In this document: positions 26,968-35,749 of the stretch, piece by piece | Layout of the letters: each line of letters begins with the position of its first letter | Numbering within the stretch: the first letter of the stretch is position 1 | Assembly: GCF_013618865.1 (NCBI RefSeq) | Contig: NZ_JABSOE010000010.1 | Coordinates: forward strand, 1 to 64,000 | DNA: 64,000 nucleotides | Origin: Phocaeicola faecicola | GTDB taxonomy: Bacteria; Bacteroidota; Bacteroidia; Bacteroidales; Bacteroidaceae | Reading direction: 5' to 3' | Notes under the pieces: model-generated | The model's database searches: none | What the model saw: only the letters and a program-made list of their open reading frames with translations | Told to the model about the DNA's origin: nothing | Made by a program: the position numbers and the translations under genes

Positions 26968-27807
26968 TTATTTAATACTCTTTTCCAGATTCGCCTGTTC
27001 GGCCGCTCCCTGGAAACCGATCACACTTACATCATTCAACCGTGCAAAGTCAGTAAACAAACGTATCTTCAGCAAATACGACAAACCGTCATGACTGTCG
27101 CTCATATCGTCTACCGTACCCACCGGAATACCCTCCGGAAAGACCGCACTGTGTCCGCTTGTCACCACAGTGTCTCCGAGGCTGAATTCCGAATGACGGG
27201 GAATGTCACGCAAATAGGCATATTGTGAAGAGCCCCCCTCCCATTTGAGGACTCCGAAATAATCGGTACGCTTTATCTTACAACTGATACTGCTTTTCGA
27301 ATTCAGGACAGAAAGTACTACGGCATAATGGGCCGAGGCCTGATACACAATGCCTACCACTCCCGTACCGCATACCACTCCCATCTCGGCATACACACTG
27401 TCTGCCTCTCCCTTGTCGATGGTCAGATAGTTGTCCGTACGCACAATGCTGTTGTTCACCACGCGCGCAGGAATCACCGAATAAGTGTCCTCCAGATAAC
27501 GGTTTACCAAAGCCACTTGTGTACTGTCTTTCTCATAATGATACAACAGGCTCTTCAGGCGTTGCGCCTCTAATTCCAACTGCACATTACGCATCATCAA
27601 ATCCCGATTCACACGGCGTAATCCGAAGTAGGAAGTAACATTACCTGCCATCTCACATACAACCCCAGTCACATAATTGGCCGAAGTAAAGAAAACACTT
27701 CCCTGATAATTATTAAAACGAAATAACAGAGTGAAACTGACCACTTCCAAAAAGATAAAAAGCAGCCAGTGGTCATGTTTCAACAAAAAATTCAGCAGAT
27801 TTCTCAT
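26968..27807 (-). CDS. mreC: Rod shape-determining protein MreC
   Basis: The 279-residue protein has one N-terminal membrane segment (about 12-30), a coiled coil (about 65-100) and a periplasmic two-barrel domain with GVVGIVYQASAHYAVV and GDTVVTSGHSAVFPEGIPVG, both typical of MreC. It scaffolds the elongation complex. It lies 92 bases after mreB, a gap that holds a nearly perfect 18-bp inverted repeat. Confidence 0.93.
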   Translation of the reverse strand: MRNLLNFLLKHDHWLLFIFLEVVSFTLLFRFNNYQGSVFFTSANYVTGVVCEMAGNVTSYFGLRRVNRDLMMRNVQLELEAQRLKSLLYHYEKDSTQVALVNRYLEDTYSVIPARVVNNSIVRTDNYLTIDKGEADSVYAEMGVVCGTGVVGIVYQASAHYAVVLSVLNSKSSISCKIKRTDYFGVLKWEGGSSQYAYLRDIPRHSEFSLGDTVVTSGHSAVFPEGIPVGTVDDMSDSHDGLSYLLKIRLFTDFARLNDVSVIGFQGAAEQANLEKSIK

Positions 27808-27819
27808 AATCCAATGTAT

Positions 27820-27891
27820 GGCAATTGAAAATTGACAATAGACAATTCAATGAAACCTGTTCACCTCATAAACTGTCAATTGTCAATTGCC
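27820..27891. repeat. Inverted repeat inside the mre operon
   Basis: The arms at 27820-27837 (starting GGCAATTG) and 27874-27891 (ending CAATTGCC) match as inverted copies in 17 of 18 positions, with a 36-base loop. The AATTGACAATTG words also give the element internal repetition. No T tract follows on the minus strand, so it is more likely an mRNA-processing or stability element than a terminator. Confidence 0.7.
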
Positions 27892-27899
27892 TGTAATCT

Positions 27900-28922
27900 T
27901 TATCGCATCAGGAACGAAAAACGATCCACATTCTTTAACGCAATACCTGTACCTTTGGCTACACTCAGCAAAGGATCCTCTGCAATATGGAAAGGTATAT
28001 TGATCTTATCGGTCAAGCGTCTGTCCAGACCTCTCAGCAAGGCACCACCACCTGCCAGATAAATACCGTTGCTCACAATATCGGCATACAGTTCAGGAGG
28101 TGTATTTTCCAGTGCGCTCAGGATGGCAGTCTCGATTTTAGCGATGCTCTTCTCCAGACAGTGCGCGATTTCCTGATAGCATACGGGAACTTCCATCGGG
28201 AGTGCCGTAATGCGGTTAGGACCTCTTACGATGTAATCTTCGGGAGCCTCATCACCCAGGTCGGTCAAGGCAGCTCCTACGTGTATCTTGATACGTTCTG
28301 CCATTCGTTCACTGACCTTCACGTTGTGCTGGCGGCTCATGTATTCCTGAATGTCGGCAGTCAGATCATCTCCCGCAATGCGGATGGAGTTGTTCGACAC
28401 GATACCTCCCAGAGAGATAACCGCGATTTCCGTCGATCCACCACCTATATCCACAATCATATTACCTTCGGGCGCTTCCACGTCCAGACCAATACCTATA
28501 GCAGCAGCCATCGGTTCAAAAATCAGGTACACGTCACGTCCACCTGCATGTTCCGCACTGTCGCGCACCGCACGCAGTTCCACTTCCGTACTTCCGGAAG
28601 GTACACCGATCACCATCCGCAAGGAAGGAGTAAACAGACGGCGTCCCGTATTCACCTTCTTGATCAGCCCGCGCATCATCTGCTCACAGGCATTGAAGTC
28701 GGCGATGACTCCATCACGCAACGGACGCACCGTACGAATGTTCGGGTTTTCTTTCTCATACATCAGTTTCGCACGCTCACCCACTGCAATCATCTTGTCA
28801 GTCCGGCGGTCAAGTGCAACCACAGACGGCTCATCTACCACAATCTTGTCATTGCTCAATATAATCGTATTGGCAGTTCCAAGATCCATTGCTATTTCTT
28901 GTGTAAAGGAAAATAATCCCAT
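27900..28922 (-). CDS. mreB: Rod shape-determining protein MreB (actin-like)
   Basis: The 340-residue bacterial actin polymerises under the inner membrane and guides side-wall synthesis. The phosphate motif DLGTANT (13-19), the second phosphate loop MIVDIGGGSTEIAVISLGG region and the adenosine motif GIYLAGGGALLRGL are all present. It heads the mreBCD-PBP2-rodA group and lies 119 bases downstream of purH. Confidence 0.97.
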   Translation of the reverse strand: MGLFSFTQEIAMDLGTANTIILSNDKIVVDEPSVVALDRRTDKMIAVGERAKLMYEKENPNIRTVRPLRDGVIADFNACEQMMRGLIKKVNTGRRLFTPSLRMVIGVPSGSTEVELRAVRDSAEHAGGRDVYLIFEPMAAAIGIGLDVEAPEGNMIVDIGGGSTEIAVISLGGIVSNNSIRIAGDDLTADIQEYMSRQHNVKVSERMAERIKIHVGAALTDLGDEAPEDYIVRGPNRITALPMEVPVCYQEIAHCLEKSIAKIETAILSALENTPPELYADIVSNGIYLAGGGALLRGLDRRLTDKINIPFHIAEDPLLSVAKGTGIALKNVDRFSFLMR

Positions 28923-28976
28923 TTTTAAGTTCTTAGTTTAAAATTTAGTTCTTGAGTCTCAGTCTTGATTTACAAG

Positions 28977-29008
28977 TTCCCGGACCAGACGCCTGTCCGA
29001 TCCGGGAA
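28977..29008. terminator. GC-rich hairpin between purH and mreB
   Basis: TTCCCGGA (28977-28984) and TCCGGGAA (29001-29008) are perfect complements. No T tract follows on the minus strand, so it may weaken rather than stop read-through from purH into mreB. Confidence 0.4.
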
Positions 29009-29041
29009 CCGTAAAGCTTTCAACCGCTTCCTTTTTAATTA

Positions 29042-30568
29042 TTAATGTTTAAAGTGACGGATTCCAGTCAGTACCATAGCCACTCCATGTTCGTTGCAGT
29101 ACTGGAAAGTCAGGTCGTCTCTTACCGATCCGCCCGGCTGGATAACTGCCTTGATACCTTCCTTGTCGGCCAGTTCCACACAGTCAGGGAACGGGAAGAA
29201 AGCATCGCTGGCCATTACGGCACCGTTCAGGTCGAATCCGAATGACTTGGCCTTTTCGATAGCCTGTTTCAAAGCATCTACACGTGAAGTCTGTCCCACA
29301 CCGCTGGCATACAACTGTTTGCCCTTAGCCAGTACGATGGCATTACTCTTGCTCTGTTTTACAATCTTGTTGGCGAACAGCATATCTTCAATTTCAGCTG
29401 CAGTAGGCGCCTTTTCAGTTACCTGCTTCAGGTCTTCCGGAGTATGAGACTTCGTATCCTTGTCCTGAACCAGCACTCCGTTCAGCAAAGAGCGGAACTG
29501 CAGGGTAGGCAGTTCAGTTTCCTTACGAACCAGGATGATGCGGTTTTTCTTCTGAGTCAATATCTGAAGCGCATCTACGTCATAGTCCGGAGCAATGATA
29601 ACTTCGAAGAACAGTTTGTTGATTTCTTCTGCAGTAGCCCGGTCTACAGGAGTATTGGTAATCAGTACACCACCGAATGCAGATACAGGGTCACCGGCCA
29701 GTGCATCCTTCCATGCTTCCAGCAAGGTAGGACGTGAAGCCAGACCGCAGGCATTGTTGTGTTTCAGGATAGCGAAAGTAGTCTCACCCTTGAATTCATC
29801 GATCAGGTCGACAGCCGCATTGATGTCCAACAGGTTGTTGTAAGAGATTTCCTTACCGTGAATCTGGTCGAACATTGCACTCAGGTCACCGTAGAAAATA
29901 CCTTTCTGATGCGGGTTCTCGCCGTAACGCAACGTCTTCGGTTCTTCTACCGCACAACGGAATGCAGAGTGTTCACCTCCGTCAAACCAGTTGAAGATAG
30001 CCGAATCATAGTGAGAAGACACTGCAAACGCTTCTTTCGCAAACCAGCGGCGTTCTTCGCGTGTAGTCACCGCACCGTTTTCCGTAATGATATCCAGAAA
30101 AGGCTTATACTGTGCCTTGCTGGCTACGATTACCACGTCATTGAAGTTCTTGGCAGCCGCACGGATCAAAGAGATACCACCTATATCGATCTTCTCGATG
30201 ATGGCCTGTGCTTCCGCACCCGATGCAACCGTTGCTTCGAACGGATACAAGTCTACGATTACCAGGTCGATTTCAGGGATTTCATACTGAGCAATCTGCT
30301 GCTGGTCCTGTTCCAGTTCACGACGGCACAAAATACCACCGAATACTTTCGGGTGAAGTGTCTTCACACGGCCACCCAGAATAGAAGGATAGCTGGTAAG
30401 GTCTTCCACAGCCTTGCAAGGATAACCCAGGCTTTCGATAAACTGACGTGTACCTCCTGTTGAGAGAAATTCCACGCCTTCTTCTGCTAAACGACGGATA
30501 ATGGCATCCAGACCGTCCTTATGGTAAACCGATACTAAAGCGGTCTTAATTCTCTTTGACTCTGACAT
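29042..30568 (-). CDS. purH: Bifunctional AICAR transformylase/IMP cyclohydrolase
   Basis: Catalyses the last two steps of IMP synthesis. The 508-residue protein has an N-terminal MGS-like cyclohydrolase domain with STGGT (36-40) and KTLHPKVFGGIL, and a C-terminal transformylase domain with the catalytic Lys-His in FAILKHNNACG and the closing IQPGGSVRDD. It precedes the mre genes as in many Bacteroidetes, and its own -7 box lies at 30597-30604. Confidence 0.97.
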   Translation of the reverse strand: MSESKRIKTALVSVYHKDGLDAIIRRLAEEGVEFLSTGGTRQFIESLGYPCKAVEDLTSYPSILGGRVKTLHPKVFGGILCRRELEQDQQQIAQYEIPEIDLVIVDLYPFEATVASGAEAQAIIEKIDIGGISLIRAAAKNFNDVVIVASKAQYKPFLDIITENGAVTTREERRWFAKEAFAVSSHYDSAIFNWFDGGEHSAFRCAVEEPKTLRYGENPHQKGIFYGDLSAMFDQIHGKEISYNNLLDINAAVDLIDEFKGETTFAILKHNNACGLASRPTLLEAWKDALAGDPVSAFGGVLITNTPVDRATAEEINKLFFEVIIAPDYDVDALQILTQKKNRIILVRKETELPTLQFRSLLNGVLVQDKDTKSHTPEDLKQVTEKAPTAAEIEDMLFANKIVKQSKSNAIVLAKGKQLYASGVGQTSRVDALKQAIEKAKSFGFDLNGAVMASDAFFPFPDCVELADKEGIKAVIQPGGSVRDDLTFQYCNEHGVAMVLTGIRHFKH

Positions 30569-30596
30569 TGCTATTAAGTTTTAAAATATTTGGATA

Positions 30597-30604
30597 CAAA
30601 GGTA
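30597..30604 (-). promoter_or_regulatory. Bacteroides -7 box for purH
   Basis: The minus strand reads TACCTTTG, a full TAnnTTTG match, 28 bases upstream of the purH start. It faces away from the pit promoter in the 178-base divergent gap. Confidence 0.55.
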
Positions 30605-30709
30605 CTAATTTTCGGGCGATAAACCCACTATAAAATAGTGAATTTATCTTTCTTTTACTTTGTAACACAAATGTAACATCTATGACATCTCAGTATAACA
30701 TGTTTCATC

Positions 30710-30717
30710 TAGTTTTG
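30710..30717 (+). promoter_or_regulatory. Bacteroides -7 box for the phosphate transporter
   Basis: TAGTTTTG matches TAnnTTTG, 29 bases before the start codon at 30747. Confidence 0.5.
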
Positions 30718-30746
30718 CAGCCGAAAAAATATCTCAAGTTAAACAT

Positions 30747-33041
30747 ATGGAAACCATTTATCTGGGAATAGTTATATTCCTTTTTATGCTGGCAATCTTT
30801 GATTTGCTGGTAGGTGTCAGCAACGACGCTGTCAATTTCATGAATTCAGCAGTGGGCGCCAAAGTGGCCCGGTACAAGACCATTATCATTGTAGCTGCTG
30901 CAGGAGTTTTCGCCGGAGCGATCATGAGTAACGGAATGATGGATATCGCACGTCACGGCATCTTCCAACCGGTAAATTTCAGTTTCTACGAAATCATGTG
31001 TATCTTCCTTGCGGTGATGGTTACCGACGTGGTGCTGCTGGATGTGTTCAACACCTTGGGGCTCCCTACTTCGACCACCGTATCCATGGTTTTTGAATTG
31101 CTGGGAGGAACCTTCATTCTGGCCATTCTGAAAATCATCGGTGACGAGACCGGCCTGCTTACGCTGGGTGACATGATGAACACCGAAAAGGCACTTTCCG
31201 TCATCATGGGTATCTTCCTTTCGGTAGCCATCGCCTTCATCGCCGGAACACTTGTACAGTACATTTCCCGTCTGATTTTCAGCTTCAATTACAAAAAGAA
31301 ACTTTCCTGGACCATTGGTATCTTCGGAGGTATTTCAGTCACTTCTCTTTCTTATTTCGTCTTGATCAAAGGACTGAAAAGCGCTCCTTTCATGACACCC
31401 GAAGCAATGGGATGGATTGAGGCGAACACCACCATGCTGGTGACTGCCTGCTTCCTTTTCTTCACTGCATTCATGCAGATTTTACACTGGTGCAAGGTCA
31501 ACGTATTCCGCATCATCGTATTGCTCGGAACCTTCTCACTGGCACTTGCGTTTGCCGGCAACGACCTTGTCAACTTCATCGGAGTTCCTCTGGCAGGCTT
31601 CTCTGCGTATACCGACTATGTGGCCAACTCCAACGGAGCCGGTGTACACGACTTCATGATGTCATCTCTTATGTCATCCGCACAAACACCCGCTATATTC
31701 TTGTTCTTGTCGGGCATTATCATGGTATATGCACTGGCAACTTCCAAAAAAGCTAAAAATGTAATCAAAACGTCTGTCGACCTTGCCCGTCAGGAAGAAG
31801 GTGACGAAATGTTCGGTTCTTCTGCACTGGCACGTACCATCGTACGCCGCGCGACCTCTATCAATGAGTTCATGGTTCGGGTCATCCCGGTGGGAGTACG
31901 CCGCTGGATTGACAGCCGTTTCAACAAAGATGAGGTGATTCTGGAAAACGGAGCAGCCTTCGATATGGTACGCGCTGCTGTGAACCTGGTACTCTCCGGA
32001 TTGCTCATCATCATCGGAACCACCATGAAACTTCCGCTTTCTACTACTTACGTTACCTTTATCGTAGCCATGGGTACCTCACTGGCCGACCGCGCCTGGG
32101 GACGTGAAAGCGCAGTTTACCGTATCACCGGTATGTTGTCTGTCATCGGAGGATGGTTCATCACTGCCTTCGTAGCCTTCACCATCTGTGCCCTGGTTAC
32201 TGCCATCATGTTCTATACCAGCTTCGTAGGTATGTTCATCTTCATCGGTGTTGCCGTATTCCTGCTGGTACGCAGCCACATACAGTATGGCAAGAAAGAA
32301 AAGGCCGAACATCAGGATGATATCTTCAAGCGCATGATGCAGAGCAAAGACAAGGGAGAAATCCTTACCCTGCTCCGTATGCACTTCCAGGAAACAATGA
32401 CCAGCTACCTGCGCTTCAGCGAAGAAAGCTATGTGAAGATTACTGACGGATTCATCAACGAAGACCTCAAATTGCTGAAAAAGGCGATGAATGCCGCAGA
32501 CGAGCAGAAGAAAATGCTCAAGAAACGCCGCCGTAAGGAAATTCTGGGATTGCGCCGTATTCCTATCACGGTAGCCATTGAAAAGAATACCTGGTTCCAC
32601 CTGGGCAGCAACAGTTGCGAACAGATGCTGTACTGCTTGAAGCGTATCTGTGAGCCTTGCAAGGAACACGTAGACAACAACTTCAATCCGATTTCAAAAG
32701 AGAGCATTGCAGAGTTCCTGCCGATCAGAGAAGAGCTCTGTACGCTGATGGAACGGACTTGTGCATCGATTGAAGCCAACAACTACAGCGAGGCTGACGA
32801 CATCCTGGTAAAGGGAGATGCCTTGAAAAATAAGATTTCGGCACTGCGTAAACAGCAGATGAATCACATGCAGGAGGCCGACAGCACCAGCCTGAAAGCT
32901 TCAATGGTATACCTGAACATCCTTCAGGAATCACAGGAGCTGGTAAGTATCTGGCGACACTTGCTCCGCGCAAGCCGCTTCTTCCAGAGCGACTACGTTC
33001 CTCAGGAAGTACAGCAACAGGCTGCACTGGTACGCGAATAA
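30747..33041 (+). CDS. pit: PiT-family inorganic phosphate transporter with PhoU-like tail
   Basis: The 764-residue inner-membrane protein imports phosphate with a cation. The family signature occurs twice in inverted copies: VSNDAVNFMNSAVGAKVA near the N-terminus (about 24-41) and FAGNDLVNFIGVPLAGFSAY (about 270-289). About 520 residues of membrane domain are followed by about 240 residues of charged helix resembling PhoU, which is absent from E. coli PitA. Such a tail may regulate transport. It is a single gene ended by a strong terminator. Confidence 0.92.
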   Translation: METIYLGIVIFLFMLAIFDLLVGVSNDAVNFMNSAVGAKVARYKTIIIVAAAGVFAGAIMSNGMMDIARHGIFQPVNFSFYEIMCIFLAVMVTDVVLLDVFNTLGLPTSTTVSMVFELLGGTFILAILKIIGDETGLLTLGDMMNTEKALSVIMGIFLSVAIAFIAGTLVQYISRLIFSFNYKKKLSWTIGIFGGISVTSLSYFVLIKGLKSAPFMTPEAMGWIEANTTMLVTACFLFFTAFMQILHWCKVNVFRIIVLLGTFSLALAFAGNDLVNFIGVPLAGFSAYTDYVANSNGAGVHDFMMSSLMSSAQTPAIFLFLSGIIMVYALATSKKAKNVIKTSVDLARQEEGDEMFGSSALARTIVRRATSINEFMVRVIPVGVRRWIDSRFNKDEVILENGAAFDMVRAAVNLVLSGLLIIIGTTMKLPLSTTYVTFIVAMGTSLADRAWGRESAVYRITGMLSVIGGWFITAFVAFTICALVTAIMFYTSFVGMFIFIGVAVFLLVRSHIQYGKKEKAEHQDDIFKRMMQSKDKGEILTLLRMHFQETMTSYLRFSEESYVKITDGFINEDLKLLKKAMNAADEQKKMLKKRRRKEILGLRRIPITVAIEKNTWFHLGSNSCEQMLYCLKRICEPCKEHVDNNFNPISKESIAEFLPIREELCTLMERTCASIEANNYSEADDILVKGDALKNKISALRKQQMNHMQEADSTSLKASMVYLNILQESQELVSIWRHLLRASRFFQSDYVPQEVQQQAALVRE

Positions 33042-33079
33042 TGCATAGGTAATATATTCCGTCATTCAAACGGAAAGAG

Positions 33080-33120
33080 CCCCGTGGAAAGTCGTTTACG
33101 ACTGATCCACGGGGTTTCTT
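33080..33120 (+). terminator. Terminator of pit
   Basis: CCCCGTGGA (33080-33088) and TCCACGGGG (33106-33114) form a perfect 9-bp stem followed by TTTCTTTTT. Confidence 0.85.
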
Positions 33121-33310
33121 TTTGCCTTTGCTTTCCTCATCGGAAAGCTCCCCTTCATATCTTTCATTTCGAAAACCGGCTTCCGAAATCGTTTATCCAC
33201 ATCATTCTCCACAGGTTGTCACCAATACAGGCAATCCGCCGACATCCTCTCCGAGAAGCTTCCCGCCGGCATCCTTTTAACAGAAACAGCTGCAAGGCCA
33301 ATGGCATAAA

Positions 33311-33374
33311 AGTTTCCTGATTGTGAAACTCCGGTTGCACGTCCATGCAACTTTTGTTGCACAACCAGGAAACT
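33311..33374. repeat. Nested intergenic palindromes
   Basis: The outer arms AGTTTCCTGATTGTG (33311-33325) and its inverted copy (33360-33374) differ at one position. Inside lies a perfect GTTGCA (33334-33339) / TGCAAC (33346-33351) hairpin, and related GTTGCA and AACTCC words continue to about 33400. This fills the middle of the 500-base gap between pit and the PUL. I see no gene in the gap. Confidence 0.65.
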
Positions 33375-33466
33375 CCAGTTGCATAATCAGGTTACTTCCA
33401 GCCTAAGCCATTCACTTTCCCCACAAGCGTCTTCCCGCTTCTTCCCGTTTGCCTGCAGACACCATG

Positions 33467-33510
33467 AAAAAACAGTGAGGGACAGCACGATAGCATCGGC
33501 TGCCCCTCAC
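33467..33510 (-). terminator. Terminator of the PUL operon
   Basis: GTGAGGGACAGC (33475-33486) and GCTGCCCCTCAC (33499-33510) pair over 12 positions with one mismatch (a wobble in minus-strand RNA). Six A at 33467-33472 give the U tract on the minus strand. It lies 32 bases past the last PUL gene. Confidence 0.8.
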
Positions 33511-33541
33511 CCCACTTATGATTTTACCTTAAATTATAGAA

Positions 33542-34459
33542 TCATTGATACATATAAACCGAGAAGCTCATTATATCTACTCGTCCCGGCACATTAATCA
33601 TCTGATATTTCAGGAAACGAGTATCCACTCTTTCGTCCAGTTTAACGGTCTGAGTAGATCCACTGGTATCAAACTGTCCCAATGAAACCCAATCCAAGCC
33701 ATCATCTGAACGGAACAGTTCTATTTTAGTCGGAGCATAAGAGGCTCCCCAGTGCCTAGTCTGAATACCTGATACTGTCTTGACAGTCTTGAAATCGACA
33801 GTAAACCAGAAAGGAACTCCATCGGTAGCCACATCACTGCTTCCGGTACCGGCTACTGAATTGGCATTGGCATTTTCCACACCATCCATGAAGGTGAAGA
33901 TCCATTCAGTCGGAGTAGAAACCAGCTGCTCCTGTTTCGGTCTTTCTGCAGCTTTTACAATCTTGAATGAGAACTTCTGGTTGAACTGGCTGAGAGCCAC
34001 GTCATCGTCGGCACAGCTCATGCCTTTTACATTAATGTCGAGCGTATATTCAGCAGCATCTTTCACCTTTTCAAGTTCCGACCAGTCGGTAATACTCAAT
34101 GTTACCGGTTCAGAATTTTTCTGACCCGCCTTGATTACCATAGACTGTGCACTCAGTGCGATTTTATCCTCACTGACAGGAAGAGTAGTTGTAACTGCAA
34201 AGTCAACCGTTACATCCTGTTCTACCACTTCTGTCGCATAAGCCATAAAGGAGAATTCCATGGTTCCTTCTATACCCGATCCCTCAGCATGAGTCAGGTT
34301 AAAGGTAGTTGGAACAGGTCTCAGATAATCAGCCTGAAGCAATGAGACATAAGTCATATCCCATTCGTTCAAAACTTCCTCATCGTCATCGCATGAAGCC
34401 AAGGGGACAGTTCCGCCTATGAAAGCGGCCATCAATATATATTGAAAAAACTTTTTCAT
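33542..34459 (-). CDS. Surface glycan-binding lipoprotein, DUF1735 plus F5/8 type C domain
   Basis: The 305-residue lipoprotein (signal ending LASC, Cys23) has an N-terminal DUF1735-like beta domain (about 35-170) and a C-terminal discoidin (F5/8 type C) domain (about 185-305, with GVPFWFTVDFKTVKTVSG and RFLKYQMINVPG). Such pairs are carbohydrate-binding surface proteins in PULs. It is the last gene of the locus and is followed by a terminator. The ligand is unknown, but the neighbouring GH18 enzyme suggests an N-glycan. Confidence 0.82.
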   Translation of the reverse strand: MKKFFQYILMAAFIGGTVPLASCDDDEEVLNEWDMTYVSLLQADYLRPVPTTFNLTHAEGSGIEGTMEFSFMAYATEVVEQDVTVDFAVTTTLPVSEDKIALSAQSMVIKAGQKNSEPVTLSITDWSELEKVKDAAEYTLDINVKGMSCADDDVALSQFNQKFSFKIVKAAERPKQEQLVSTPTEWIFTFMDGVENANANSVAGTGSSDVATDGVPFWFTVDFKTVKTVSGIQTRHWGASYAPTKIELFRSDDGLDWVSLGQFDTSGSTQTVKLDERVDTRFLKYQMINVPGRVDIMSFSVYMYQ

Positions 34460-34538
34460 AAACTATTACTTTCTGTATGCAAGTCCATGATTTTAATGCA
34501 ATAAAACCATGAACTTGCGGTAAGTTAATTATTAATGA

Positions 34539-35741
34539 TTATTTAGGCCACTCAGTAGATGTATCTGTAGACAAGATACCGTCTACCCAAGTCACCTTCT
34601 GGTTAGTAGCCAGTGAATGATTCTTTCCGGTAGCATCTTCGAATGAATTTCCAGAACCTTCATTCAAGCGCCAGTAAGCTTCCAGACCGCTTGATTTCGG
34701 ACTAACCTGTGTCATACTGTTCTGGATCTGTGCAGCAGAACGAGCTACTGACCAGATACGGGCTTCACTGATCAGAATCTTACAGTTGCCCCACCAGCCA
34801 CTCTGGTTACCGTCACCGTCAGTGAACCAGTTTACAGCCTTGAAGGTCTTACAAGCATCCGAGCATGCCAGCATACCACTGTCGACACCGTTGATATAAA
34901 TACGATAGTTCATACCGTCGAAAGTAACTGCCAGGTGCTGCCACTTGTTGACTTCAAAATGATGAGTCGGGTTTACATAACCATTGTGCAGCTGGATCTG
35001 AACCAAAGAATGCAGCGGATGATCCGGACTTTCCGCATTCGGGTCTTCAAATCTCAACAGGATATAGCGTCCGTCTCCGTCATCAGTAGAGAATACCGCA
35101 CGGTTTCGGTTGCCTGTATCACTGATCTGGAAACGAACTTCAATAGTGTACTGTGAATAAGTTTCCGGATTGTCGATATAACTCTGAGAGAAGAGTTTGG
35201 CACCACCTGTAAACATCGGAGCAGAGAAACGGATGATACTTTCAGCCAGAATGACAAAAGTACCTGTATTTTCCATTACCGGATAAGCACCGTCTTTTGA
35301 AACCAGACGTACAGGCAAAGCATATGATTCACCTGATTTCATCATTTCATCAGAGAAGGGTTCCAATACCACCTTCGTTTCAGAAGCATTATACTGACCG
35401 GCTTCGATGACAATATCTTCCGGCAATACATACTGTCCTTCTGGCATAGTAATATAGCTGGTACCGTTAATACGGTTATATTCATCCAATACCGAAGAAT
35501 CTACCTCCAGTTTAAAGTGGCTGTCCATGGCAGCAGCGTCACTCACATGGATATCCAGTGTAGTAGAACTCTCGTTATTTACATCTACGTTCACTTTCAC
35601 GCTTGTACCCGACAAAGCCTCATTGATATAAGCATGGGTATCCAGCGTATTGTATTTCGCATCATCGCAAGATGTCAATCCCCCCAATCCTACAAATAAA
35701 ACCGAGAGAAGACATATTTTCATATAATTTTTCCGTTTCAT
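34539..35741 (-). CDS. DUF1735 and LamG-domain lipoprotein
   Basis: The 400-residue lipoprotein (signal ending LTSC, Cys25) has a DUF1735 domain (about 35-165) and a concanavalin/LamG-like domain (about 190-380, with HFEVNKWQHLAVTFDG and YRIYINGVDSG). It is probably a surface glycan-binding protein. It begins 8 bases after the GH18 gene and sits 79 bases before the F5/8 lipoprotein. The order GH18, DUF1735-LamG, binding protein resembles the N-glycan locus of B. thetaiotaomicron around BT_3983-3987. Confidence 0.82.
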   Translation of the reverse strand: MKRKNYMKICLLSVLFVGLGGLTSCDDAKYNTLDTHAYINEALSGTSVKVNVDVNNESSTTLDIHVSDAAAMDSHFKLEVDSSVLDEYNRINGTSYITMPEGQYVLPEDIVIEAGQYNASETKVVLEPFSDEMMKSGESYALPVRLVSKDGAYPVMENTGTFVILAESIIRFSAPMFTGGAKLFSQSYIDNPETYSQYTIEVRFQISDTGNRNRAVFSTDDGDGRYILLRFEDPNAESPDHPLHSLVQIQLHNGYVNPTHHFEVNKWQHLAVTFDGMNYRIYINGVDSGMLACSDACKTFKAVNWFTDGDGNQSGWWGNCKILISEARIWSVARSAAQIQNSMTQVSPKSSGLEAYWRLNEGSGNSFEDATGKNHSLATNQKVTWVDGILSTDTSTEWPK

Positions 35742-35749
35742 AATATTAT

